A stretch of 64,000 nt of DNA from Prorocentrum cordatum (GCA_963575745.1 CAUYUJ010015949.1:579510-643509); one strand, 5' to 3'. Positions 40,520-50,516 are shown, counted from the stretch's first letter. Numbers and translations: made by a program. The notes: generated by a model not told the origin, from the letters alone.

Positions 40520-40760
40520 AGGCAGAGGTCGGTGACATGTTCGTGCCGCGAAGGCTCTTGAGCCCGCGAGAGTCCACAAGTCGTTTGGCTCTTTGGGTTC
40601 CAGTTTGTCGCGCGTGGAGTTGCTTGCGCGTTGCACGTGCGCATTCCACGTGATGTTCGGCTTACTGTGCAACACATAGTCCGAACACGCCAGGCAAAAA
40701 CCCTTCGAAGACCACGATGGAGGCACAGGAAACTGCGACGTCTCAAATGTTAGCACAAGT
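40520..40760 (-). other. Candidate minus-strand exon, unknown
   Basis: The minus frame reads TFETSQFPVPPSWSSKGFCL, ACSDYVLHSKPNITWNAHVQ and RASNSTRDKLEPKEPNDLWT. This is one of the most protein-like short segments in the window, with balanced composition and a Cys pair (CLAC). Start and splice junctions cannot be fixed, and no domain is recognised. Confidence 0.3.
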
Positions 40761-40859
40761 CGGTTTGGTCGTACCCGTGCGCCTGTACACATCTGCCTGA
40801 GAAAGAATACATAGCTTGGCGAAGGACCAAACCATTTGCAGTTGTGTGTACCGTAATTG

Positions 40860-41630
40860 TGAGTATCGTCTTCGGTCGAGCCCTTTTATGGGGCCACGAA
40901 ACTTGTGAATGGTGAAGAGCAGAAATGTGGGCCCTGAGACCAGGGTCTTCGATGGGGCTCCCACTGGTGCCACGAAACGTATGAGGGGTAAGGCATGCGG
41001 ACCCTGGCACTGGGGCCTTTGGTGGAGCTCCCTGTGGGGGTACGAAACGTTCGAGGGGTGCTCCGAAATTCTACGGAGAAGGCATGCGGGCGCAACCATT
41101 GGCTCCTTCGGTGGAGCTCTCTATGGGGCCACGATGCGTGTGAGGGGTGCGCCGCGATTTTGTGGAGAGGATATGCGGGCGTATCCGGTGGGGCCTTCGG
41201 TGGAGCTCCATATGGGGCCACGAACCGTGCGAGGGGTGCGCCGAGGTAGCGTGGAGAGGGCATCAGGGCGCACTCGCTGGGGTCGTAAGTGGAGCTCCGT
41301 TTGGGACCACGAGACGTGTGAGGAGTGAGCCGGAAGGGGTGCGACACCACCATGCGAACTGCGCCCTTGGGTCTCCTGTCTAGCTCCCTGTGGGGCCACG
41401 ACACGCGTGAGGGACATGCCGAAATATGTGCGTCGCCACCGTGTGAATGGTGACTTTGGGGCCTTCGGTGGAGCTCCCTGTAAGGTCACAAGATGTGCGA
41501 GGCGCGTGCCGAAATCGGTCGGATGCTGGGAACGACGCCACCACGCGAACTTCGGTGGATCTCCCTGTGGGGCCACGAGACGTGTGACAGGCGTGCCGAA
41601 ATGGGTTCCTCGCGGCTGGCTGGTCCAACC
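40860..41630 (+). repeat. 88-base tandem minisatellite, about eight units
   Basis: The unit consensus contains CCTTCGGTGGAGCTCCCTAT then GGGGCCACGAAACGTGTGAG then GGGTGCGCCGAAAT and a variable part. Units are 85-92 bases and diverged by roughly 15-30 percent as judged by eye. Since 88 is not a multiple of three, the open minus-strand frames across it are artefacts. A single unit with the same left flank (GGCGAAGG(A/G)CC(A/C)AACCAT) is at 48665-48830. Confidence 0.85.
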
Positions 41631-41639
41631 TGGCGAGGG

Positions 41640-42042
41640 CGTTAGCGGGATGCGTTGAGCTTGTGAGCATCGAGCGCGTGCCAGGGTCGGGGGAGCGTAA
41701 GACCCGGGTTTGCCAGGACTCGGTTTCGCCATCGTTTTTTGACGACCGCGACTCGGATTTTGACGAGTAGGAGTTTCGTGGGATGTCTGCAGCGGGAGGC
41801 CTCGTCAAAATGCAGGCTCGGCCTCGTCATTTTTTTGACGACCTCGTCGGGGATTTCCGAGCCCCCTGCAACCGGGTCTTACGCCCCCCTGACAGGGGGG
41901 CGGGGGGGCAGCCAACGGGCGGTTGCACCTGCAGGGAGACGGGGAGAGGCGCACGACAGCCGGGCACACGCGGCGCCGCCGGCGGCCCGCTTCGGGGTGG
42001 CACGAGGCGTGGAGGAGCACAGACCGGCACGACGCCATTCTC
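41640..42042. other. No gene; GACGAC/CTCGTC inverted pieces
   Basis: TTTTTTGACGACC occurs at 41736 and 41830, with CTCGTCAAAATGC between them. From 41880 to 42040 is GC-rich DNA without a recognisable frame. Confidence 0.4.
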
Positions 42043-42092
42043 TTTGAAGGACGTCGCCTTCTCGCTCGCCATTCTCGCTCTTCCCAATTCCA

Positions 42093-42240
42093 TTTGAAGG
42101 ACGTCGCCTTCTCGCGCGTCTTGACCACCACCTCCAAGCCGTCAGAGAGCCGCCTGCCGAATATCACCATCATGCCCGTATGGGTGGACTCCCTGATTTG
42201 CCCCTTGATCTGGTACATGCCTTGCAGTTCACGATCCGAA
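42093..42240 (-). pseudogene. Protein kinase N-lobe fragment
   Basis: The minus strand, from an AG acceptor near 42222, reads MYQIKGQIRESTHTGMMVIF then GRRLSDGLEVVVKTREKATS and FK. This matches the start of a protein kinase domain: a degenerate glycine-loop strand, then the beta-3 VVVK whose Lys would bind ATP. The wording DGLEVVVK is typical of dinoflagellate kinases. Glu of helix C, HRD and DFG are absent. Right after SFK a 23-base piece (GCGAGAAGGCGACGTCCTTC on the minus strand) is repeated 50 bases downstream (42043-42065 and 42093-42115). The offset is not a multiple of three, so the frame is lost. It is a dead fragment or a lone exon with a duplicated end. Confidence 0.55.
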
Positions 42241-42289
42241 ACCGAAGAAGGGCTCGTGTGAGGACGGGAAGCTGCATATGCGCACGATG

Positions 42290-42450
42290 CCACGTATCCA
42301 GGGAGGAAAAACCACCTGGACCCGACAGTTGGCGTTCACTAAACGGCCTTGGGCGTTTTATGTACAGCCCTGCCCTGTTTGTTTCCTTCTTTGGGTGCGT
42401 TTACTAGACGGCTTCGCGTGTTGGGGTGATTAGTACGAAGGTGGATTCTC
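42290..42450 (+). repeat. F14 dispersed repeat, copy 1
   Basis: The block GGAAAAACCACCTGGACCCG through CGGCCTTGGGCGTTTTA and ACAGCCCTGCCC to GGGTGCGTTTACTAGACGGC and TTCGCGTGTTGGGGTGAT matches 48885-49045. Both copies lie downstream of an 88-base unit, so the two belong to one composite. Confidence 0.75.
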
Positions 42451-42914
42451 TGCCCTCAAATCTACCCGTGCACCTGCCCACATACCCCCATACGCTCGCA
42501 GCGCACGAGCGCACGCGCACGGTGGCACGCGCTCATATTCAGATCCACGTGTTGGCACGTGCATCAGTACGTCGACGCCGACGCGCGCGCGCGAACAAAT
42601 GCAGCACGTCTTCACGTGAACACGCACACGCCGACCATATGGATCAGTCCGCTCATGCATGCAGAGATGGTGTACGTATTTGTATCTGTCCCCGCATGTA
42701 AACACTCAGGCGCTTGCCTGCATGCTCATGTCATGGTGTGCGTTCGTGTCGCCAGTCTGCCTCTACGGATGGCGGTGTCGAATTCATTAGGCAGTATCAT
42801 GCATTGCAGCATGCAAGTTGCTTCAAAGCTTAGCCTCGAGTCTCCCGATCAGTGAACAGCTTGGGTGCAAGAGGCGGAAGGGGAACGCTGGCAAGGGGCA
42901 ATAGCGGCTTTCGT
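42451..42914. other. No gene recognised
   Basis: The sequence is rich in GCACG and CACACG steps and shows mild dinucleotide bias. The open frames on both strands are His/Arg/Val-rich and featureless. Confidence 0.4.
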
Positions 42915-43043
42915 CTTAGCATCGTTCCGACTTGTGCATTCTTTCTCGGCGAGGACCAGCGTGGAGCATCCTGAATCATCGAGCAAAATAACACGCACGA
43001 CACCGAAACATGCACAGAGAATGGACGTCCGCGCGACGGCAAG
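42915..43043. mobile_element. F1 TIR element, copy 4, diverged
   Basis: CTTAGCATCGTTCCGACTTG at the left and GGACGTCCGCGCGACGGCAA at the right. The interior GGCGAGGACCAGCGTGGAGC and ACACGCACGACACCGAAACA keep the family order. Confidence 0.8.
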
Positions 43044-43164
43044 TTCGTGCGTGGGCGGAAATCGAAAGTCCATCGGTCCATCCCCCGACTGCGCCTGGAT
43101 CTTGTTCCAGCGGCCTTGGGGGCATTGTTGTTGGCAGATCGTAAAGGGCTTCTCGTTGACAGTC

Positions 43165-43345
43165 GGGCCGAGGTGTAAGATCTAGGTCAGCTCGGGGAGT
43201 GTACCCTAGTGTTTTTCGTGCTTGTTGGATGTTCTTGTGCATCTTGGGGGAGGGTACCCTCAAATGCTCTTCAGTGTGGCCGGCGAAGTGTCTCATGGTC
43301 CTGAAAGATATTATTACGTCCTAGGTCCGACTTGATTTCCCGTGG
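43165..43345 (+). repeat. F12 dispersed repeat, copy 2
   Basis: From GAGGTGTAAGATCTAGGTCA through TGTACCCTAGTGTTTTTCGT, GGATGTTCTTGTGCATCTTG and GTCTCATGGTCCTG to TAGGTCCGACTTG, colinear with 29640-29815. Confidence 0.65.
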
Positions 43346-43596
43346 CTATGAGGCAAGCAGGTTCCGACGCCGCACCAAGTTGTAATGCACACGCGCAACG
43401 AGGAGAACGAGAAGGGGGGATCGGGGATCAAAGCTTCTTGACGCCCGTAGCACTCTTCTGGCATCCGAAGGCCCTCGCGAGGATCCCCATCGGAGACCCC
43501 CAGAGAGCTATCTCGAAGATTTCCTGGGAGGAGGGAGGTAGAGATGGAGGGGAGGTAAGAGGAGGATCCAGGCCGCCCGAACGGGGCCGGAGAAAC

Positions 43597-43735
43597 CAGA
43601 GCAGACGGGGTCGGAGGGTCGCGTCGCATCGCCGATGCATCGGCCACCAGGCGCGACCCAGAGCCTGATTTTCTCTAACCTGACATCGCCGATGTATCGA
43701 CGACGCGGTGCACATTTGTCTGACTCCATCTAATC
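43597..43735. mobile_element. F8 TIR element, copy 2, diverged
   Basis: The left end GGGGTCGGAGGGTCGCGTCG then CATCGCCGATGCATCGG; the right end has CATCGCCGATGTATCG, GCGGTGCACA and CTGACTCCATCTAATCT. It matches the intact F8 copy at 49151 in outline. Confidence 0.55.
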
Positions 43736-43949
43736 TGGCCCCCATTCGGAGGGCCTCCAGGAGGGGTTGTCGGGAGGTATGAAGGGTATCAAATGACACG
43801 CGGGTCGTTTTTTGAATTGTGCGTACTGTTCAGCCGCCGGCTGTTTTTGTGCAAGATTTCGGCCGCCTTCAAACAGTAAGTCGCCGATGAGGTCGCCAGA
43901 CCAGAGTGACATTAGATAATTTTTGCCCCCCGAGTAAGAGGTGGCGTGA

Positions 43950-44391
43950 AAGGAGGAGGACGAAGAGGAGGAGGAGGAGGAGGAGGAGAAGGAGGAGGAG
44001 GAGGGCGAGGCGGGAAGGACCGGCGCTTCTCGTTGCAGCTGGTGTCCCTCCTCCCTGACGCGTGGCCCCGCTGGTCTTGCGCCCACTTGCCCCCGCTCGT
44101 GTTTTGGAGGGTCTCGGGGGCCGTTTCGAGGGGGGGGAGGAGTCTCTTCGGGGTCGTCTTGGGGCGGTCTTACGCTACGAGGGAGGGCCCCCGAGGGCTT
44201 GCCGGCTGTTCGCGCATCGACCTGTGGGGATCAGGCCCGACAACTCAGGGCAACTGCTGATGACCCAGGTGACTCCAGGTGCTGGAGAGTTGGCGCACAG
44301 GGGTTGCCGCTCCCGCGCGAGTCGGCGGACGGCCGAAGTCTATGAGCCTTCAACGAGAGGGTCTTGAGGGAAGGGTCAGAAGGCATGCGAA
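43950..44391. other. GGA tract then unassigned sequence
   Basis: GGAGGAGGA at 43950-44010. The rest has no recognisable frame or repeat apart from a short TTGGGGC-like piece at 44105-44170. Confidence 0.45.
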
Positions 44392-44849
44392 GGCTGGCAA
44401 CCCGTGGCTGCTGAAACGGAGCTCCGGGAAACCGTTTTTCCTTCCGGGAAGCAGCCCTTTTACTATTTAGGAGCCCGTTTTTTTATTGTTTGGGGCATGA
44501 CGGGCGTCATGGCCCCCGCTCCCCCCCCCCCTATGACGTAACGCTCCCCCCCCCAGTGCGCTCCGGGCACTGCCGCCGTGCGCATTGGGATCCGCGTAGG
44601 TGTCCGCGTAGGAATCTGCATAGGTGTCTGGTCTGCAGGCGTCGTCGTCGTCGTCGTCGTCCGTCCTCGTCGCTCGTGGTTCGTCGCTCGTCGCTCATCG
44701 TCGTCGTGCGCGCGGACGCTGCTGGAGCCTGTTTTTAAGTCCGGGCCGATGACGGCAATCATCTGGGGGGAGGGGGTCGATGACGTCACGTTTCGCGCCG
44801 GCGGCTTTTGGGAATGCTTAGGCACGAACATGTAGGTGGCGATCTGCGC

Positions 44850-45145
44850 CACAACGCCTGTGTACATCACAGTGCCCGCGTGCACCACAGCGCCTGTGTA
44901 CACCACACCGCCGATGTACACCACAGCAACCGCGTGCAACACAGCGTCAGTTTGTGCCACCGCGCCTGCGGGCACAGCAGCTCCTGTGTACACCACAGCG
45001 CCTCCGTACACCACATCAGCCGTGCGCAACACAGCACCAGTGTACACCACAATGCCTGCGTGCATTGCAGTGCCTGTGTACGCCACGGCGCCTGTGTGCA
45101 CCACATCAGCCGTGTGCAACACAGCACCATTGTTGTGTATAGAAC
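44850..45145 (+). repeat. 18-base minisatellite, left arm
   Basis: The unit GCCTGTGTACACCACAGC, with variants such as GCGTGCAACACAGC and GCCGATGTACACCACAGC, is repeated about 16 times. Translation gives Thr/Ala/Val or His/Ser repeats that are not genes. Confidence 0.85.
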
Positions 45146-45599
45146 TTCAGAAAGGATCCTTGTGACAACATGGAACGCGTGTGGAATCCAGAGAAAACAA
45201 GGGAAAACAAATCCTCATGGACGAGGGAGCGTCGCTGGAATCTACGAGTCCCCCCGAGTCCGCCTGCATCACCCAAACTCCCATTTGCGTCGAGGAGGCT
45301 CCAACTAAACTGGCCGTCCGAGAACCACTTGGACCGATTCAATCGACCATTCTGCGGTGCACGCTGAGATGCGCACGTGCGTTGCAACGCCAAACCGCAC
45401 GACAGGGGGTAAGAAGGAGGAAGAGGAGGAGGAGGAGGAGGAGGAGGAGGAGGAGGAGGAGGAGGTGGAGGTGGAGGTGGAGGTGGAGGAGGAGGGAGGG
45501 GGGGAAAAACGTCGCATTCGATTATCAGAACATTCCTGGCGTGGCGTTTAGTTGTCCGCAGCAGATCCTGACGTACATGCTCCTTCTACCTGTCCTATG

Positions 45600-45890
45600 C
45601 ACGCAGGCACTGTGGTGTACAGCGCTGCGTTGCACGCGGATGCTGTGGTGTAGACAGGCGCTGTGGCGTGCACAGGCGCTGTGGCGCACGCAATCACAGT
45701 GGTGTACACAGGCGTTGTGTTGCACATGGCTGCTGCGGTGTATGTACACCAGCGCTGTACTGCTCCCAAGTATTGTGGTATACACGGGCGGTGCGTTGCA
45801 CACGGCTGTTTGCGGTGTGCGCAGGCGCTGTGGTGCACACGCGCGGCGTGGTGGACGCGAGCGTTGTGGTGTACACAGGCGCAATGGGCA
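45600..45890 (-). repeat. 18-base minisatellite, right arm, inverted
   Basis: The unit GCTGTGGTGTACACAGGC is the exact complement of the left-arm unit, repeated about 15 times with variants. Confidence 0.85.
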
Positions 45891-46294
45891 GATCGCCACT
45901 TACATGCTGCTCGCGTCGTCGTCGTCGTCGCTCGTCGTTCGTCGCTCGTCGCGTCGTGCGCGCGGGCGCGGCTGTGGTGCCGGAACCACAAGGCGGGGGG
46001 GGGCGTCACGTCATACGCCCCCCCGCCCTCCCCCCCCCATTACGCCCGTCATCGCCGAACATAAAGAAACGCGCTCTAGCGCGCTGAGTTTGATTCTGGG
46101 CCTTTGTTTTTTGTTCTTTGTTTTTTATCAGAAGACCGCTTTAGCAGCCACGGATATGCCAGCCCTCGCCCAGCTTCCAAGAGGGGGTCCTCAGGTTCGG
46201 CGCCGTCTTCAGCCGCCAAACACCATCCAGGATGAGGGATTTGGGGGAGAGGCCCAGGACCCAGGGCCTGGAGGGTTTCTCCGAAGGGCTTAGG

Positions 46295-46485
46295 CGACCC
46301 GTCCTCCTCCTCCTCCTCCTCCTGCTCTTCCTCCTCCTCCTGCTTTTTCTCCTCCTCCTGCTTCTCCTCATCCTCCCCCTCCTCCTCCTCCTCCTCCTCC
46401 TCCTCCTCCTCCTCCTCCTCCTCCTCCTCCTCCTCCTCCATCTCCTCCCCCTCCCCCTCCTCCTTCTCCTCCTCATCCTCCTCGG
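46295..46485. repeat. CTC tract
   Basis: CCTCCTCCTCCTG and pure CTC repeats. No gene. Confidence 0.9.
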
Positions 46486-47764
46486 GTCGCCTACGGCCCC
46501 GGGGGAAACCGTGCACTCAGGACCCTTGTCCTTCGTGCCACGAGTTGGGCCGTTCTGGAGACCAGCTGGACCCGCCCGGAGACCCTTGGAGCCCATGAGT
46601 CCAGAAGGTGAGGAGCGCCAAGCGTATATACGGAGGCTCAAAGGACTGATGGTGTCTGTCTGTTGGGGATCCGTCGCAGACCCTTCCTGATATTGTTGGT
46701 TCCTTTCCGTTTCGCGCATGGTTGTCAATCCACACACTAAACAGGTCGATTGAATCCCCCAAATTCTTGTCTCACGTCTCGCCGACATTTGGTTGATGAT
46801 CGATGTTCGAGGATCGAGTGTTCCGGTGTTTTGGCATTTGGGCCTCCTGGAGCGCCTTCGGGGCGACGGTTGGAATTGCTTCCGAATTCTGGCCAGAGTA
46901 ATTCCCAGTACAAGGCCAGCTTCGATTTTAGATTAGAGGAGGTACGAGGGGGGGGGGGGAGGGGGCAGAAGGACGAGAGGGACGAGGGCAGTCAACAGCA
47001 GTCCGAGGCGCAATCGGAGAAAGGGGAGTTGCGCACAGAGGAGGAAGAGGAGAAGGAGGAGGAGGAAGAGGCGACGGATGAGCAGGAGGAGGAGGATGAG
47101 GAAGGAGGAGGACGAGGACTAACGACAGCAGCAGGGATTGGAGTGGAAGGAGCGGGAGGAGCAGATGGACCAGGGGAAGGTGGAGGAGGGAAAAGAAGGC
47201 GGGGCCACAACGATGAGGGAGCATTCAGTCCAGGGGAGCTGCCCGCGCTGGGGCGACAGTGTCGGTCTGAATGGTGGGATCCCTGATCCTAAAAACGAGG
47301 CCCAGGCTGCAGCGGGCCGCAACTTTGGAGAAGGGCAGAACGCTCGGATTGGAAAACTCCAAAAATGAAAACTACGCGGATGGGGCGCGCGATGCTCGGG
47401 CCGTCTTGAAGGGCCAGAAAGGAGCGTCGTATTCCTTTGGTGCAGTTGTGGAGGAGTGGGGATCTGGGGAGAGATGGAGCAGGAGGAAGAGCGCGGCGAC
47501 GACCAGGAGGGGAGGAGGGAGGTGTGTTTTTTTGTGGGGGGGTGGGTGGGGGAGGAGGCAGGACAGCTGGTCGAGGCGGAGATCGCAGGGTACCTCTGGG
47601 CCCCCTTCCTCTCCCGCCCCTCCTGCACCGCCGAGCCGCCTCCTGGCGCGGCACAGGAGCATCTTGCCGGGGCAGGCGCAGATGCAAGGGCCGCCACGAG
47701 GGCGTGAAGATGTTCGCGACTCCTCATCCTCATCCTCATCCTCCTCTTCCTTCTCCTCTCTCGG
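46486..47764. other. Repeat-derived frames, no firm gene
   Basis: A GGA-rich piece at 47035-47115 gives Glu-rich frames. A segment at 46845-46915 is related to 26528-26600. A helical stub (PGAAQEHLAGAGADARAAT) lies at about 47640-47700, before a CTCATCCTC tract (47722-47760). No start-to-stop gene can be supported. Confidence 0.35.
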
Positions 47765-47929
47765 AGAAGAAGAAGACGACGCCATAAACACAAATGTTTG
47801 GCGCTCCGCGCGGACTTCCTGGATCCGGGCTGGGCCCCCCGGCGGCACCGCCCCTGGGGGGTCCAGCGCAGGTAAAGAAATCCGCGCGGAGCGCCAAAAG
47901 TTTATGCTTGCGGCGTTTTTTCTTGTTCT
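47765..47929. mobile_element. F7 TIR element, copy 2, intact
   Basis: The left arm has AGAAGAAGAAGACGACGCCA, TAAACACAAATG and TTTGGCGCTCCGCGCGGACT. The right arm has AATCCGCGCGGAGCGCCAAA, AGTTTATGC and GGCGTTTTTTCTTG. The arms are about 45 bases, inverted with scattered mismatches. Confidence 0.85.
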
Positions 47930-48177
47930 GTTCTCCCCAAGGACGGCGCGAGAGCGCAAAGCTGTTTCGCGCAGCGCGGAGCGCGAGCATGGCTCTGCGG
48001 CGCCCTGCCCGCGTGCCCCGCAGTCCACGTAGGCTCAAGCCTGCCAGCCAAGCCCGGCTGTTTGTTCTCAAGCCTCTCCGGCACGCGGAGCTCCCTCCCC
48101 TTGCTCCCGCAACGCCATGGGGGGCCGGACCAGCACTCGGGAGCTGCAGCTGGGGCTCCAGAGGAGGAAATGATGGA

Positions 48178-48317
48178 CCAGCTTTCCACCACCACTACAA
48201 TAGGTAGGATGAGGGAGACCGGAGGATGGAGGAGTCCTCCGTCTCCTTCTTCTCCCCCAGTTCCTCGTCTTTCTCCTCCCCCCTCTCCTGCCTATGGTAG
48301 TGGTGGTGGAGAGTCGG
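48178..48317. mobile_element. F9 TIR element, copy 2
   Basis: CAGCTTTCCACCACCACTAC then AATAGG at the left pairs with CCTATGGTAGTGGTGGTGGA at the right, about 23 bases. The interior has TCCTCCGTCTCC-type pyrimidines. Confidence 0.75.
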
Positions 48318-48664
48318 CCCATCAGGAAAAGCGACACAGGCATGCATCGTCGGAGGTCCGCGCGGAACTCTCGCATCGGCGCGGACCCAAGAAATCCGCA
48401 TTGATTAGTGAGGGGGCCGTCTACAGCAAGGGGGGCCCACCCCAAAACGCTAACAGCCAGGCGGGGGGCACAACTAAAATGTAATATTCAAAATTACGTT
48501 TTTGTCCGATGGCACTGAGCTTCCAAAGCCTATGGCTGGCGTTGGGAGGGAGGCGTGCTGTGTGGCGCCGCCGGCCCACGGACCACGCGCAATGCTCTGC
48601 CTTCGGGATTAGCGTGCACCGAGGTGGCCCTGGCAGGGGGGCAGCGCGCACAGAATCAAGGGAG
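48318..48664. other. No gene; F7 arm fragment
   Basis: At 48355-48405 the pieces GTCCGCGCGGAACTC and AAGAAATCCGCATTG look like F7 arm remnants. The rest is unassigned. Confidence 0.35.
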
Positions 48665-49045
48665 GAATTATCCTGGCGAAGGGCCCAACCATCTGCAATT
48701 GTGAGTACCGCAATTGTGAATATCTTCTTCGGTGGCGCTCCCTATGGGGCCACGAAACGTGTGAGGGGTGTGCCGAAATGGGTGTGCGGGACGCATGCGT
48801 CCGTGGAGAGGAAGAGGGGGAGAAGGAGTGAGTGAGGGACGCGGGGCGCTGTCTCTTCAAAACAAGGACCCAACACCACAGGATGGTTGGGAAAAAACAC
48901 CCAGACCCGATAACTGGCGTTTACTGAACGGCCTCGGGCGTTCACGAAACAGCCCTGCCCGGTTCGATTCCTGCCTTGGGTGCGTTTGCTGAGCGGCTTC
49001 GCGTGTCGGGGTGATGGTTATGAGGGTGGATGTTCTGCTCTGTGG
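48665..49045 (+). repeat. Composite repeat: one 88-base unit plus F14 copy 2
   Basis: 48665-48830 has the left flank CTGGCGAAGGGCCCAACCAT and one 88-base unit (GGGGCCACGAAACGTGTGAG, GGTGTGCCGAAATGG). 48885-49045 is F14 (AACTGGCGTTTACTGAACGG, GGGTGCGTTTGCTGAGCGGC). This repeats the order seen at 40800-42450 with the array reduced to a single unit. Confidence 0.75.
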
Positions 49046-49150
49046 AAGGGGCCCTCGCAGGGGGATCACCTCACAGGGATGGCGTACTCTGCGGTCACTG
49101 GTGTTGCAAGCCATCTTTCAAGCACTGAGCGTATGCTCTAGGCCTCATGG

Positions 49151-49370
49151 ATGGGGTCCGAGTAGATGGGGCCGGAGGATCGCGCCGCATCGGCGATGCA
49201 TCGGCGATGCAGCTCGATGTGGAGCCCAATGTTCTTCATGCTGACGGCGCCGATGCGTCGCCGACGTCGCCAGTGCATCGCCAATGCATCGCCGATGCAT
49301 CCCCGATGCATCGCCGATGTATTGCCGATGCGGCGCGACCCTCCGACCCCATCTACTCCGACCCCATCTA
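49151..49370. mobile_element. F8 TIR element, copy 1, intact
   Basis: The arms are about 60 bases with few mismatches: left ATGGGGTCCGAGTAGATGGG, GGATCGCGCCGCATCGGCGA; right GATGCGGCGCGACCCTCCGA, CCCCATCTACTCCGACCCCA. The interior repeats CATCGCCGATGCATC. The arms could form a strong hairpin. Confidence 0.9.
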
Positions 49371-49480
49371 GGAAGCCTCTATATGCTCGTGAAGTGTTCG
49401 AAGGCCAGGCGCCGACCCAAGAAGTCCGCACTGAGCTCCGAAAGTTTCGGCTTATGCAGCTAAGAGCAGAATGTCAATCA

Positions 49481-49849
49481 CTTGGCATCGCTCGGACGTG
49501 TGCATTCTTCTCGGCGAGCACCATAGAAGAGCATCTCCGATCACCTTGTGATCGTTCTCTTATTCAATGTTTTGCCGATAGGCGTGGGCCCTGGCACCCC
49601 CCATTCCACCCCCCGTGGAGTAGATCTTGGGTGTTTCTGGCACCAGTTTTCATGCATGTGGAGGCTCCCCCACAGCACGCACTGCTTCACACAGTCGCAT
49701 TAAGCAGAGGTCTGGAGCCAGACCGCCCCCCCTCCCCCCTCTTCTGCCCAATGTCGAAACACCGAATAGGAAGAGGTTCACCTTGCAGAAAAAAGTGCAC
49801 GCGCGACATCGAAGAGCGCACAGGACACGGAAATCCGAGCGATGGCCAG
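49481..49849. mobile_element. F1 TIR element, copy 5, carrying an F18 insertion
   Basis: CTTGGCATCGCTCGGACGTG at the left, AAATCCGAGCGATGGCCAG at the right. The left half runs to GAGCATCTCCGATCA and the right half resumes at GTGCACGCGCGACATCG. F18 copy 2 (49548-49790) lies between. Confidence 0.8.
49548..49790 (+). repeat. F18 dispersed repeat, copy 2, nested in F1
   Basis: TTTTGCCGATAGGCGTGGGC, GGAGTAGATCTTGGGTGTTT and CAGTCGCATTAAGCAGAGGT, colinear with 40230-40475. Confidence 0.7.
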
Positions 49850-50144
49850 ATGATAAATAAAATACTTCAGCATTTTTCGTTTCTACAATTTAGATTTCCG
49901 AATGGGGGGAAGGAGGAACGACAACAACACCACCAGGGGGCCGCCTCCAGCGAGGAGGTACACGATGCCTCCCCGAGCTGGGGATGAGGGGTGTCGCGAG
50001 CGAGCTAGGGGGCCACGAACCAGGGGAACCCCTCCCTGGCTCTTCCTGCAGGTGGTCCCTGGTGGCGTTAGTGCCGGTATTCGAAGTTCCTATCCTTCGG
50101 TAGCAAATCATGGGAGCCTGGCGTGCCCTCTTCATTCCGTCTTT

Positions 50145-50270
50145 AGCATCGACTAGCGTCGATGGATGTCTGAGAGTCGATGAGATTACGGCGATTTAGA
50201 GTCGGTCAGCGTCGATGTAGCGTCGACTGGCGTCGACTAGCGTCGATGCGCGTCGATCTCGCTCGAGCCG
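50145..50270. repeat. GCGTCGACTA short tandem repeat
   Basis: Units such as AGCGTCGATG, GCGTCGACTG and GAGTCGATGA, about 10 bases, recur some ten times. The motif GTCGAC is self-complementary. No gene. Confidence 0.7.
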
Positions 50271-50315
50271 ACACGATGGTGTGGGAGGCTCCCACGAATT
50301 GCTATGAACTATCTT

Positions 50316-50516
50316 CAGCGGCGAGCGAGCGGGCGAAGTGAGAAGGGGCGGGCCTTCTCAGAAGGCTCGGAAGTTCCCGGCCTTCTGCGAAGTTTTCCAA
50401 GCTTTCCCCGAAGACAGAGAAAGCCTCTCAGAAGGCGCGAGGGCTTCTGAGAAGTCCCGCCGCCTTCCGACAAGGCCCCCTCCTTTCCACTTCCCCCCCT
50501 CGCTCGCTGCCGCTCT
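50316..50516. mobile_element. F4 TIR element, copy 4, without a large insertion
   Basis: The left has GCGGCGAGCGAGCGGGCGAA then GTGAGAAGGGGCGGGCCTTC. The right has GGCCCCCTCCTTTCCACTTC then CCCCCCTCGCTCGCTGCCGC. The interior repeats AGAAGGCGCGAGGGCTTCTG and GAAGTTTTCCAAGCTTTCC. It is the reference copy for family length, about 200 bases. Confidence 0.8.

Larger units (their letters stand above)
44477..46070. mobile_element. 1.6-kb foldback element
   Basis: The inverted termini (GTTTTTTTATTGTTTGGGGC then ATGACGGGCGTCATGG; right GCCCGTCATCGCCGAACATA then AAGAAAC) pair over about 33 bases. Further in, ACATGTAGGTGGCGATCTGC and GCAGATCGCCACTTACATGC pair as well. Next come two minisatellite arrays in opposite orientation (44850-45145 and 45600-45890). 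The centre, 45150-45590, is single-copy plus a GGA tract. A GTCGTCGTCGCTCGTCG block lies in both arms, but in the same orientation. No transposase frame was found; a central frame (ESTSPPESACITQTPICVEE) is featureless. Confidence 0.75.
44392..46164. mobile_element. F6 TIR element, copy 2, split by a 1.6-kb insertion
   Basis: The left terminus GGCTGGCAACCCGTGGCTGC plus ACGGAGCTCCGGGA and CAGCCCTTTTACTAT matches the left half of F6 copy 1. The right part AGCGCGCTGAGTTTG, TTTGTTCTTTG and GCAGCCACGGATATGCCAGC matches the right half. The foldback at 44477-46070 separates them. Confidence 0.75.

Noticed and set aside
40886-41404. Minus-strand frame with repeated SWPHREL and FVAP peptides, looking like a protein repeat
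   Set aside because: The DNA unit is about 88 bases, not a multiple of three, so the frame rotates from unit to unit. It is a minisatellite.
44641-44730. GTC-rich block as a coding Val/Val or Ser/Ser repeat
   Set aside because: It lies inside the foldback arm, recurs in the other arm, and no frame extends into normal protein.
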